Source: an uncultured Armatimonadota bacterium (GTDB taxonomy: Bacteria > Armatimonadota > Armatimonadia > Armatimonadales > Armatimonadaceae). Taken from it: a DNA stretch of 64,000 nt. Location of the stretch: positions 1 through 64,000 of the forward strand of contig CAIVZM010000048.1 in NCBI GenBank assembly GCA_903910385.1, in the 5' to 3' direction. Each line of letters begins with the position of its first letter. Position 1 is the stretch's first letter. The notes under the pieces are model-generated. The model saw nothing but the letters and a program-made list of their open reading frames with translations, did no database searches and was not told where the DNA came from. Positions 54,937-63,590 of the stretch are shown here, in pieces. The translations under genes and the position numbers were made by a program.

Positions 54937-55208
54937 TGCTTTGGCGTTCCGTAAAGGTAATGGTCAAGGTTCTCGGCAAAATCCGCCGGTAATTTATCCC
55001 ATGCCGCATCAGGAGTATCGCGCCAAATCTTTAGAAGAGCCGCATCCAATGCACCGCCTACCTTCTGAGCCGGGAACGCCTCTGGAGAAAGGGGAGCGTG
55101 CGTACCGTTCCCATTGGTCGGAACGCCGTTTTCGCCGAGTTGCCTCTTTATTTCTACGACTTCATTTTCGACTGCGATCAGTCGTTCTTCGATGGTGAGT
55201 AGCTCCAT
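54933..55208 (-). CDS. Antitoxin-like partner of the PIN toxin
   Basis: 91 aa from the ATG at 55208. The N-terminal 25 residues are a coiled-coil helix (LTIEERLIAVENEVVEIKRQL), followed by a Gly/Asn-rich linker and a C-terminal tail (AAWDKLPADFAENLDHYLYG) that resembles toxin-binding arms of VapC partners in filamentous cyanobacteria and Armatimonadota-like genomes. No DNA-binding domain is evident. A longer frame from 55262 has a hydrophobic stretch that looks unlike the family. Confidence 0.7.
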   Translation of the reverse strand: MELLTIEERLIAVENEVVEIKRQLGENGVPTNGNGTHAPLSPEAFPAQKVGGALDAALLKIWRDTPDAAWDKLPADFAENLDHYLYGTPKQ

Positions 55209-55324
55209 ACCAATCTTTACCCCTTCTTCGATAATTGTAGAGCAAAAGAACAGGAGGCGCAAAAACGGGCAGGGTAAAGCGCCCGGAACTCAGGAATCGC
55301 GCAAACATTGTATGAGACAGTGGC

Positions 55325-55978
55325 CTAATGGTTCCAGTCGAAGTCGATGGCGTTCAGGAAGGCTTTCGCCAGTATCGCATGACCGATCTGATTGGGATGA
55401 ATCCGATCCCAGGCGAGGGTAGCGGGATAGTAATGTGTCAGAGCGGAATCGAAAGCCGCCTGCGTATCGATAAAAACGGTGTGATAGTCTTCGGAGAGGC
55501 GGCGGACGACGGCTCCGTATTCGTCCATACGCCGTCGCATTGCGTCCTCTTTGCGGTTTTCGATATAGAACGGGGTCGCCAGAATCAAGCCTTTCACCGT
55601 GGGGGCGGTTGACTCGATCAGTCGGCGCAGAGTGGCTTCATATTCGTCCAGCGGGACTGCCTGTTCCGGGCGCAGGGGGGAATCGAACTGTCGCCAGACA
55701 TCGTTGATGCCGATCATGATGGAGAGCCAGTCGGGTTTGAGGTCTATGACATCGCGTTGCCAGCGTTTTTCGAGGTCGCGAACGGTATTACCGCTGTTGC
55801 CCATGTTGACAATGCGAATCTGTTGTTCCGGGTAGGTGGCGCCGATGAGCGCATCCACGATATTGACATAGCCGCGACCCATGGGGTCAAAAAGCCCTTC
55901 GCCGATGGGTTGCGTCCGTCCGGCATCGGTCACTGAGTCGCCGATAATAATCCATTTACTGCCCGTCGTAATCTTCAT
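55325..55978 (-). CDS. SGNH/GDSL hydrolase
   Basis: A 217-aa cytoplasmic-looking protein with family blocks I (IGDSVTDAG, Ser15), II (MGNSGNTV), III (GINDVWRQF) and V (DRIHPNQIGH). These enzymes remove acyl or acetyl groups from sugars or lipids. AAGGA precedes the ATG. The first block carries V in place of I (GDSVT), common in rhamnogalacturonan esterase-like members. It may act on acetylated glycans, in line with the esterase and rhamnosidase in this window. Confidence 0.87.
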   Translation of the reverse strand: MKITTGSKWIIIGDSVTDAGRTQPIGEGLFDPMGRGYVNIVDALIGATYPEQQIRIVNMGNSGNTVRDLEKRWQRDVIDLKPDWLSIMIGINDVWRQFDSPLRPEQAVPLDEYEATLRRLIESTAPTVKGLILATPFYIENRKEDAMRRRMDEYGAVVRRLSEDYHTVFIDTQAAFDSALTHYYPATLAWDRIHPNQIGHAILAKAFLNAIDFDWNH

Positions 55979-56201
55979 GTCAGTCCTTCCGAGTGTCTGT
56001 CTTCGTTGAAAGCTCGCTGTGACGATTCGACATCGGATGGCTTCGTTCCTACTTTGGCGCGGGTTAACGCGATTGTCCTGACGAATCGACGGGTAATGTG
56101 TTAGTTTAGATAATTATTAAGAGTATTCCGTTTACAAACCAGTTTCTGATCTCAATCGGTATCCGGGAAAAGAAGGACGCAAACAGTTCGCCCGAAAGGC
56201 G

Positions 56202-56207
56202 TATAAT
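56202..56207 (+). promoter_or_regulatory. Leaderless-type -10 box of the helicase gene
   Basis: A consensus TATAAT ends five bases before the ATG at 56213, giving a transcript beginning at or just after the start codon. AGGG between them is too close to serve as a ribosome site. Confidence 0.45.
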
Positions 56208-56212
56208 AGGGT

Positions 56213-58534
56213 ATGAATCCCGAACGGTTCTTGACGCGTATGCGGCGGCATCCCGACTACCGCGACCAGATAGTCCATATTGAGGAGATTGCGGCGCGGG
56301 AGGCGGTCTATGGCGAACTGGATATGCCATTGCCTGCCCGACTGACTCAGGCGTTAGAGGAACAGGGAATAGCCGCTCTGTATCGCCATCAGACGGAGGC
56401 GATAGATGCGGCGCGGGAGGGCAGGCATATCATTGTGACAACCCCGACGGCGTCCGGGAAATCGCTCTGTTATAATGCGCCCGTTCTGGAAACCCTGTTG
56501 CTGGAACCGGAGGCGCGAGCGCTGTACCTGTTCCCGACAAAAGCGCTGGCGCAGGATCAACGGGGGAAGATCGAAGCCTACCGCCTGCATCCCGAGGTGA
56601 CGACCGCGACCTACGACGGCGATACGCCCAAAGAGGAACGCGCCTGGACGCGCCGCTACGCCAAAATCGTCATCACGAACCCCGATATGTTGCATCTGGG
56701 GATTATGCCCTATCATGCCGCATGGTTGACGTTCTTTAAGAACCTTCGGTATGTGGTCATCGATGAGGCGCATGTTTACCGGGGGGTGTTCGGGGCGCAT
56801 GTTTCCAATATCCTGCGGCGTTTGCGGCGGGTGGCGGCGCGGTACGGGGCGCGTCCGCAATTTCTTGCCTGTTCGGCGACCCTCGCCAACCCGGAGGAGC
56901 TTTTCGCCCGCCTGACCGGGTTAGATTCTCTGCCGATTCGCGGCGATGGCGCTCCTACCGGTAAACGTCACTTCGTTTTCTGGAATCCGCCGATTGTGGA
57001 TGCGGAGACAGGCGCACGAAAATCGTCCAACTCGGAGGCGACGACACTTTTTACGTCGCTGGTATCGGACAATGTACGTACGATCGCTTTCACACGCGCC
57101 CGCAAGACGGCGGAATTGTTGCTTGCCTACTCCCGCAAGGCGTTCGAGTCCACCGTCTCGCAACAGCATCTCGGCGACAAAATCATCTCCTACCGCGCCG
57201 GATACACGCCGCAACAACGGCGCGAGATCGAACAGCGTTTGTTTCACGGCGACTTGATCGGCGTCACGGCGACAAACGCTCTGGAACTGGGGGTCGATAT
57301 CGGCGGAGTGGACGCCTGCGTACTGACCGGTTATCCCGGCACCATCGCCTCGACCTGGCAACAGGCGGGCAGGGCAGGGCGACGGCAGGGGGAATCGCTG
57401 GCGGTGCTGGTGGCGGCAAGTAATCCGCTCGATCAGTTTTTGATGCGTCGCCCGGAGTACTTTTTCGGGAAACCGCACGAGCACGCCTCGCTGGACCCGA
57501 CGAATAAGCATATTCTCGCCGGGCATTTGCTTTGCGCCGCCTACGAAATCCCTCTGACGGAAGAAGATTACGCAATTTTTGGCAAGGGCGCCGGGGCGTC
57601 CGACGAGAATTCCGTGGAGCGCGTCCGCTGGGTAGCGCATCGTCTGGTGGAAGAAGAAGCGCTGGCGGCGCGGGGCGACCGCCTGATGTATGTCAGTAGC
57701 GAATATCCGGCAGGTCTGATCAATATCCGTTCCGCGTCTGCGAATCAGTACCTCATTCTGGATGATAGCCGGGGGGGCGCCGTCCTTGGCACGGTGGAGG
57801 AAACCCGCGCCTATGAGACTCTGCATCCGGGCGCAGTCTATCTGCATCTGGGCGAGACGTATGTGGTGGAGGAACTGGACACGCTAAACTTTCGCGCTCA
57901 TGTCATGCCCGCCGCCGCGAACTACTATACCGAAACCCGCTCTGATTCTAATATTGAAATTCTGGAGCAGTATAGTTCTAAAGAGTTCGGGGAGACGGTC
58001 GCTTACTTTGGCAGTGTCCGCGTCACTTCCCAGATCATGGGTTTCAAGCAGAAGCAGTTGTTCGGCGATGAGGTAATCGGGACGTTCGATCTGGATTTAC
58101 CGGAGCAGATTTTCGAGACGGAAGCGGTCTGGTATCCGATTCCCTCGGATTTAGTCCATCGTCTGGAGGACGCAAAACTGGATTTAGCGGGGGGAGTCCA
58201 CGCTCTGGAGCACGCCTCAATTTCCCTGCTTCCGCTTTTCGCGCTGTGTGACCGGAACGACATCGGCGGCGTTTCCACCGCGTATCATCCGCAGGTGGGC
58301 GCTCCCGCCGTATTTGTCCACGATGGTCATCCCGGCGGAGTCGGCATCGCGGAAACCGGCTTCCGTCTGATTGAAGAATGGCTCGGCGCGACAGCGACCC
58401 TGCTGGCGGAATGCCCCTGCGAAACAGGTTGTCCCTCCTGTATCCAGTCCCCCAAATGCGGTAACAACAACGAACCTCTGGACAAGGACGCCGCCCGAAT
58501 GATCGTCAACTACATTCTGGGAAAGAGCATCTGA
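56213..58534 (+). CDS. MrfA-like DEAD/DEAH helicase with DUF1998 domain
   Basis: A 773-aa superfamily 2 helicase of the YprA/MrfA/Hrq1 type. Walker A is TPTASGKS (77-84), the DEAH box is at 184-187 (VVIDEAHVYRG), and the second RecA domain has TNALELGVDIGGVDACV and QQAGRAGRRQG. The C-terminal region ends in a DUF1998-like zinc module with Cys734, 736, 740, 743 and 749. MrfA unwinds DNA 3' to 5' and removes mitomycin adducts with nuclease MrfB in Bacillus; no MrfB-like gene adjoins it here. The stop is 12 bases from the convergent McrC stop. A role in repair or defence is likely. Confidence 0.9.
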   Translation: MNPERFLTRMRRHPDYRDQIVHIEEIAAREAVYGELDMPLPARLTQALEEQGIAALYRHQTEAIDAAREGRHIIVTTPTASGKSLCYNAPVLETLLLEPEARALYLFPTKALAQDQRGKIEAYRLHPEVTTATYDGDTPKEERAWTRRYAKIVITNPDMLHLGIMPYHAAWLTFFKNLRYVVIDEAHVYRGVFGAHVSNILRRLRRVAARYGARPQFLACSATLANPEELFARLTGLDSLPIRGDGAPTGKRHFVFWNPPIVDAETGARKSSNSEATTLFTSLVSDNVRTIAFTRARKTAELLLAYSRKAFESTVSQQHLGDKIISYRAGYTPQQRREIEQRLFHGDLIGVTATNALELGVDIGGVDACVLTGYPGTIASTWQQAGRAGRRQGESLAVLVAASNPLDQFLMRRPEYFFGKPHEHASLDPTNKHILAGHLLCAAYEIPLTEEDYAIFGKGAGASDENSVERVRWVAHRLVEEEALAARGDRLMYVSSEYPAGLINIRSASANQYLILDDSRGGAVLGTVEETRAYETLHPGAVYLHLGETYVVEELDTLNFRAHVMPAAANYYTETRSDSNIEILEQYSSKEFGETVAYFGSVRVTSQIMGFKQKQLFGDEVIGTFDLDLPEQIFETEAVWYPIPSDLVHRLEDAKLDLAGGVHALEHASISLLPLFALCDRNDIGGVSTAYHPQVGAPAVFVHDGHPGGVGIAETGFRLIEEWLGATATLLAECPCETGCPSCIQSPKCGNNNEPLDKDAARMIVNYILGKSI

Positions 58535-58546
58535 GAAAGCGTCGCC

Positions 58547-59905
58547 CTAATCTAATTTTTTCTCGGAGGAGTGAATCTGTTCGGGTAGGACGTGTTGCAG
58601 GGAGATATTACTGTCGATGCGGACGGGCAATAAGTACAGGGGAGAATCGTTCCAGGCGATGGCATGATCGGCGAAAAAGGAGCCTTCGCCGACAAACGGG
58701 TACAGAATAGCAAGATTCGGCAAGGAATTATGCTTCTTTCGGTAAAGTTCAGCATAAACGGTCAATTGACGGACATCATCGGGAGAAAGACGGCGACCGG
58801 CGGGCGCATCGCCGTTCCCTTCCTCAGCGAAAAAAGACAGAGCGCTCTCTTGATGCTCGGTGAGATGTTTGTATTTGGCGTCGCCGATCCATACCGAATC
58901 GGTAGTCGCTTGCCAGAAGAAATCGGGCTTTTGCTCGATTCGTCCTTTTGTCTGTTTGGGGAAGAGGTGTCCCAGAACTTTCTGTTCCTCGACCGGGACG
59001 GCGAATCTTCGGCGTAGCGCCGCCGCCGCAAACGACTCGAAAACACGGTTCATATCCAGCAAAAAGACGAACGTATCCGAAACTCCGGAAATCATGTCGT
59101 GTGAGCAGCCACGTAGCAGGCGCACGGCGAGGGCGAACGTGCGTCGGAAGCGCAGGGCGTTTCTATCCCAACTCGTGAGCGTATCGGCGTCACGGAGCGC
59201 CTGCGTCGGTGTGATATCGCTGACGTCCTCTAAAAGGGTGAGGCAATCATTCAACTGACGAATAGCTTCCGGGTTTCCGGTTCGCGTTCGTAATTCGCGG
59301 CAGGCGCAACGGAGGATTCGGCAAAACGGGGTGTCGGGCGTGAACTCGTCGAAGGCGCAGGCGATGCGGTCATACCTGTCGAGGTTGCGGGTCGCCTGTT
59401 GACCGACAAGCAAACGTCCCCGAATCGCCTTCAGGTCATCCTCGAATCGCTCATAACGACGCGGGACGCCCGCCGCTAACTCTTCGCGCAATCGCCGCGC
59501 CAGCAATAGAGCGAAGAGATCAGTGAATGATTCCTCCTTATCCTCCAGACTGCCATCGCCGGTGTCGGCGATTTCTTCATACCCGCTTTGCGCCAGCATC
59601 CAGAGCAGATTTCGTAAGACCGGGCGACTTTCTGCACTGGTGACAGTATTGCTGTTAATCAGCCGTTTGTCCAGTTTCGGGTAAATCTCAATCGTCGCTC
59701 CGGCAACTTCAACGACCCCGACAAACTGCCGCGCCGTCAATATCTCTCCTGCCGTCCCTTCGAACGACAGCGGTGGATGGGTCATGCGATGTTCGCGTCG
59801 CCATTCCTGCGAAACCGCCATGATCTCTTGCCGTTGGCGTATCGAAAGTTGTGGCGTGGGGATGCGTCCCCACTCGCACAGACGGATCACGTTATCCGGC
59901 GGCAT
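58547..59905 (-). CDS. mcrC: McrC-like nuclease subunit
   Basis: A 452-aa protein. An N-terminal regulatory domain (ILTARQFVGVVEVAGATIEIYPKLD) precedes a PD-(D/E)xK nuclease: Glu290 (MNRVFESF), Asp328 (QKPDFFW) and Asp342-x-Lys344 (IGDAKYK) are the metal and catalytic residues, all present. McrC is activated by McrB and cuts modified DNA. The start overlaps mcrB by 14 bases. The length is typical. This should be an active enzyme. Confidence 0.92.
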   Translation of the reverse strand: MPPDNVIRLCEWGRIPTPQLSIRQRQEIMAVSQEWRREHRMTHPPLSFEGTAGEILTARQFVGVVEVAGATIEIYPKLDKRLINSNTVTSAESRPVLRNLLWMLAQSGYEEIADTGDGSLEDKEESFTDLFALLLARRLREELAAGVPRRYERFEDDLKAIRGRLLVGQQATRNLDRYDRIACAFDEFTPDTPFCRILRCACRELRTRTGNPEAIRQLNDCLTLLEDVSDITPTQALRDADTLTSWDRNALRFRRTFALAVRLLRGCSHDMISGVSDTFVFLLDMNRVFESFAAAALRRRFAVPVEEQKVLGHLFPKQTKGRIEQKPDFFWQATTDSVWIGDAKYKHLTEHQESALSFFAEEGNGDAPAGRRLSPDDVRQLTVYAELYRKKHNSLPNLAILYPFVGEGSFFADHAIAWNDSPLYLLPVRIDSNISLQHVLPEQIHSSEKKLD

Positions 59906-62585
59906 TCGTATCTTCTTCCTCGCCCGCTTCGAATGCCTGACTTGATTTAATCGAATTATTGGCTAATTTGTAATTGTCGATCAACTGGCCATAGGGAGAA
60001 AAAACCGACGTTGTTTCCGCATCGGAAAACCATTGCCAGCGGTTCCTCGTCCCTTCATTCTCGGAACCGGGTATCGTCCTGATGAATCCGCCGCCGTTTG
60101 GCTCGCCGAGAGTGTACATAACGCCCGCCCAATCGTTAAAGAAATACTCCTGTAGAAGCGGGATGATCTTCCGCCGGAAGACATTATCGAACACCGTCAC
60201 CTCTGCGCCGACGTTCATAAAAAACGCATGACCGATACGATGGTCCCGGTCTTTTCGCAGGGTGATTCGTCTGTTCAGTTCATTGAGCACCAAGTGCATT
60301 ATCGGCGATAGCGCGGGTTCGCACTTGCCGAAATCCGGCGTCAATTCCTGAAAGTCAAAGCGGCGGCGCAACGCGATATCCAGCAGAGCAAGGCTTTTAT
60401 CCGCTGTGTTCATCGTCCCGATGAGATACAGGTTCGACGGCAACGAGAACGGCTCCCGCGAATAGGGCAGGGTGACAGTTAACTGGTTTTCCTTGCCAAC
60501 ACGCTTATCGTCTTCCAGAAGCGTGATCAATTCCCCCAGAATCTTGCTGACATTCCCCCGGTTGATCTCATCCACGATAAGAACGTAGCGGGGCGTTTCT
60601 TTTATAGTCGCATCATCTACTGACGTTTCCTCCGGCGCTTCCGGCAACGGCGACAATCCTTCCTGCTCTTTCTGAATCCGTTTCAATTCATTGAAGAGAA
60701 CGGCGTATGCCGGAACTCGTTGTCCTGTCATTTTATTCGCTTGCGGCGAGGTGATTTTTGGATGGTTTATATAGGTCTGCCATACATTGACCATTTTTTC
60801 CGGTCGAATGATTCCCTTAGTGACTCCCTCCGGGTCATCTTGATGGATATGTTCTGTCCGCCACTGTAGATCTCCCGATGAGCTTTTTTCAAACACATAA
60901 TTTCGGTATACTTCCGCCCCTCCCAGTTGGTAACGTCGTTCCGGTTCCATTTCCATCTGGTGGTAGAATTTCGCCATCAGGGAATCTAAACCGGAATCGT
61001 TATACGGAACTTGTGCGACAGCCGCAGGCATTCGGGCGAGGTAGTTTTTTGGTAACCACCAGCGTTTTTCGAGCGGCGGTGGGTAGTAGGGTTTTTGAAC
61101 GATCCATAGCAGTCCCTGACAGAACTTAGCCAGCGATCCGCGTAAGGTAACAGATGGCATAGAAATTCCCGCGGTAGTAAATTCTACCTGTACATCCGGT
61201 CCATCCAATTCGTTGATATCCACCTTTTGAACCGACGCGGGGACTACCGCATCTTGCTCATTCGACGGGAGCAAAATGAAATCGCTATCTTCTCTATTGA
61301 CCTCATTCACCAACGCCTTGAACTCCGCAAATGAACTCAAAGGCCATACTTTACCGTAACGGATCTTTTGTTTTCTCCCCTCAAAAACGAATTCTTTCGA
61401 CTTATCCTTCCGGTAGGTCTGCCATGCGGGCGTACCCTCCGGAATGACATCCTTGCCGATCACATAGGGCTTCCATCTGGTACGGTCAATCGTAACGAGA
61501 GTAAGAGGGACATTGGTTGATACTGTTGAGGTAGGAGAAGTTGGTCTAATTTCTATTTCCTCCGGCTTTTCCTCATCTATTCTCTCAAACATATCTTCCG
61601 ATTCATTGAGAGCATTAAGGCTTTCTTTGCCATAACGGAGAAAATCAATTGCTCGTTTGCGGGCGTCGGCGTTCCCATCTGAAGGAAGAGTGGCAGCGAG
61701 GGCTTCAAGCGCCATGCGTTTCAGGATGCCGTCGGTGATCTCATAGCGAGGGGAGGTTGCGCCTGCGGCGTCTTGATCCATGACAGGGCGAATTCCCTCT
61801 ACGAAATCTTCGTAACTATAGGACTGGTGAAAGGTGACAAAGCCAATCCGCCCTAAACGTTGGAGTTCGCGGTAACGTTGCATCAGTTCGCTTCGGTCAA
61901 CTGGCGTGGCGCCATCAATGATTTGCACGGCGCTGTGGGCGGTTTCGTATGTTTTCCCCGTTCCCGGCGGTCCGTAAAAAATGGTATTGAGTGGAAAATT
62001 GGGTGTGGCATTGTCGCTGATATCTGTGGGATGGGTAGTTGCTACAAGATAATCTGGATCGGGCAGTTTGATGTTCAACTCTTGTTCCAAATAACGAAGT
62101 ACGCCGGACGAGTGTGCGTCCCTGGACTGCTTTATTAGAGCGGTCTGGGATTTGGAATTGGTCAACCGGATGAATGCAAAAATAGCGGGGACGGTGACGG
62201 GCAAATCGGGAAGCCATTCCGTAACCGGACATAGACGCCAATGGGAGTTCGGAACTCGCTTAAACGTTTCCAAAGGTTGTGGGGAGAGTGGTAGGGTCGC
62301 GTCGATAAAAGCACACCCTAAACGGTTGGCATTGATTCGGAGCGCCACCAAGCCACCGCCGACATTCAGCGAAACGACGTTCCAATCCAAGGTAATTCCC
62401 CATTTATCTGGTTTTTCATGGGCAACAAGAATTAGATTGGCGAGAACGCCTAAAATTGTCATTCGTGTTTGCTCTTCCGGTAGCAACTTCTCAATAATTT
62501 TCCTAGCTATTTGAGGGTCTTTCCGATCAAGACTCGCTATGACGTTCCCGTTGGTACTATCTGTCGTTGAGGTTAGTTGTATCAT
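59892..62585 (-). CDS. mcrB: McrB-like AAA+ GTPase with long insertion
   Basis: 897 aa from the ATG at 62585. Residues about 1-190 form an N-terminal domain unlike the DUF3578 or EVE readers I know; it presumably recognises the modified DNA. Walker A is FYGPPGTGKT (about 203-212), then TFHQSYSYEDFVEGIRP. Walker B, VLIVDEINRGN (about 668-678), comes 456 residues later, although fewer than about 150 is usual; the insertion at about 290-660 looks folded. The McrB signature MNTADKSL and the arginine finger region ALRRRF follow. It overlaps mcrC. Confidence 0.9.
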   Translation of the reverse strand: MIQLTSTTDSTNGNVIASLDRKDPQIARKIIEKLLPEEQTRMTILGVLANLILVAHEKPDKWGITLDWNVVSLNVGGGLVALRINANRLGCAFIDATLPLSPQPLETFKRVPNSHWRLCPVTEWLPDLPVTVPAIFAFIRLTNSKSQTALIKQSRDAHSSGVLRYLEQELNIKLPDPDYLVATTHPTDISDNATPNFPLNTIFYGPPGTGKTYETAHSAVQIIDGATPVDRSELMQRYRELQRLGRIGFVTFHQSYSYEDFVEGIRPVMDQDAAGATSPRYEITDGILKRMALEALAATLPSDGNADARKRAIDFLRYGKESLNALNESEDMFERIDEEKPEEIEIRPTSPTSTVSTNVPLTLVTIDRTRWKPYVIGKDVIPEGTPAWQTYRKDKSKEFVFEGRKQKIRYGKVWPLSSFAEFKALVNEVNREDSDFILLPSNEQDAVVPASVQKVDINELDGPDVQVEFTTAGISMPSVTLRGSLAKFCQGLLWIVQKPYYPPPLEKRWWLPKNYLARMPAAVAQVPYNDSGLDSLMAKFYHQMEMEPERRYQLGGAEVYRNYVFEKSSSGDLQWRTEHIHQDDPEGVTKGIIRPEKMVNVWQTYINHPKITSPQANKMTGQRVPAYAVLFNELKRIQKEQEGLSPLPEAPEETSVDDATIKETPRYVLIVDEINRGNVSKILGELITLLEDDKRVGKENQLTVTLPYSREPFSLPSNLYLIGTMNTADKSLALLDIALRRRFDFQELTPDFGKCEPALSPIMHLVLNELNRRITLRKDRDHRIGHAFFMNVGAEVTVFDNVFRRKIIPLLQEYFFNDWAGVMYTLGEPNGGGFIRTIPGSENEGTRNRWQWFSDAETTSVFSPYGQLIDNYKLANNSIKSSQAFEAGEEEDTNAAG

Positions 62586-62692
62586 AATGTTATTTCTCAA
62601 AAGTTAATATCGACGTAACTCACCGTAAAATTGCCACCTATCGATTCTATTTTTCGTATCTTACCGAGTCAGGTGGGTAAAATAGAAATATC

Positions 62693-63319
62693 ATGAAAAT
62701 AGTGATTTTTGGCGCTTCCGGGGCGTCCGGGTTGCCGCTGACGGAACAGGCGCTGGCGGCGGGGCATATGGTGACGGCGTTTGTTCGTACCCCGGCGAAA
62801 CTTACCCTTTCCTCGCCGAATTTGAATATCGTTCAGGGAGATGTTACCGATGCTGGCGCTGTTGCGAAGGCGGTAGCGGGACAGGATGCGGCGCTATCGG
62901 CATTGGGGGCAAAGACTCTGCAACGCGCCCCGGAACTGACCGAAGGGATTCGTCATATTGTGACGGCGCTGGAGGCGGAGGGCGTTCGGCGGTTCGTTTA
63001 CGAATCGTCGCTGGGAACGGGGGATAGCGCGGACAAGATGAGTTTTTCGTTTCGCTACTTTGTGGCGCCGTTCATTCTGAAGAATGCTCTTGCGGATCAT
63101 GAGGAGAAGGAAGGAATTATCCGCGCCAGTTCGCTGGACTGGGTTATCGTGCGTCCCGGTCAACTGGTAAATGGAGAGCGCACGGGAGTTTATCAGACGG
63201 GAATCGGGTTCGATAATCGGTTAAAATCCCGGATCTCCCGCGCCGATGTCGCTGACTTTATGCTCAAAAGCCTCGTCGAGGATGTCTACCTGCGGAAAAC
63301 TCCTTATATTTCCTATTAG
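62693..63319 (+). CDS. NAD(P)H-binding NmrA/SDR-like protein
   Basis: A 208-aa Rossmann protein: IFGASGASGLPLTEQAL at the start binds NAD(P), followed by VRTPAKL, GDVTDAGAVAKAV, ALSALG and VIVRPGQLVNG. These are atypical short-chain reductases, often flavin or quinone reductases or sensors. The substrate is unknown. TAAAAT lies nine bases before the ATG. The dispersed repeat begins in its stop codon. Confidence 0.85.
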   Translation: MKIVIFGASGASGLPLTEQALAAGHMVTAFVRTPAKLTLSSPNLNIVQGDVTDAGAVAKAVAGQDAALSALGAKTLQRAPELTEGIRHIVTALEAEGVRRFVYESSLGTGDSADKMSFSFRYFVAPFILKNALADHEEKEGIIRASSLDWVIVRPGQLVNGERTGVYQTGIGFDNRLKSRISRADVADFMLKSLVEDVYLRKTPYISY

Positions 63320-63410
63320 ACCAATTTCATCAGTCATTTTGTAACCGTGTATCTTGCCCATCATGCGCAAGCGCATGATGGGGCAAGATACGGACTTATG
63401 CAAGAGGTCT
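63318..63410 (+). repeat. Dispersed hairpin element, complete copy (MITE-like)
   Basis: A 93-bp unit with imperfect terminal inverted repeats (AGACCaaTTtC / GcAAgaGGTCT). Internally, GTATCTTGCCC-ATCATGCGC pairs with GCGCATGAT-GGGGCAAGATAC, a 20-bp stem with one bulged G. The left half recurs at 50991-51042. No transposase is near. As it starts within the TAG of the reductase gene it may also serve as its transcript end. The rest of the gap to 63590 has no gene that I can support. Confidence 0.75.
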
Positions 63411-63590
63411 GTTGAAGAGAAAAGGACGCCTGCCGTCCCTGGGTGACGTTTTATCTTTTGGTTCAGGACTTCGACAGGGGGGCGCTTTGGCGGTAGAGTA
63501 AAGGGGTTCCGGGTTCCGGTTTCGGCGCCTGTCGGGGAGTGAAAACGAAGGCGTTACGAGGATATCACCGCCCCTGCGAAAGAGACGGAT

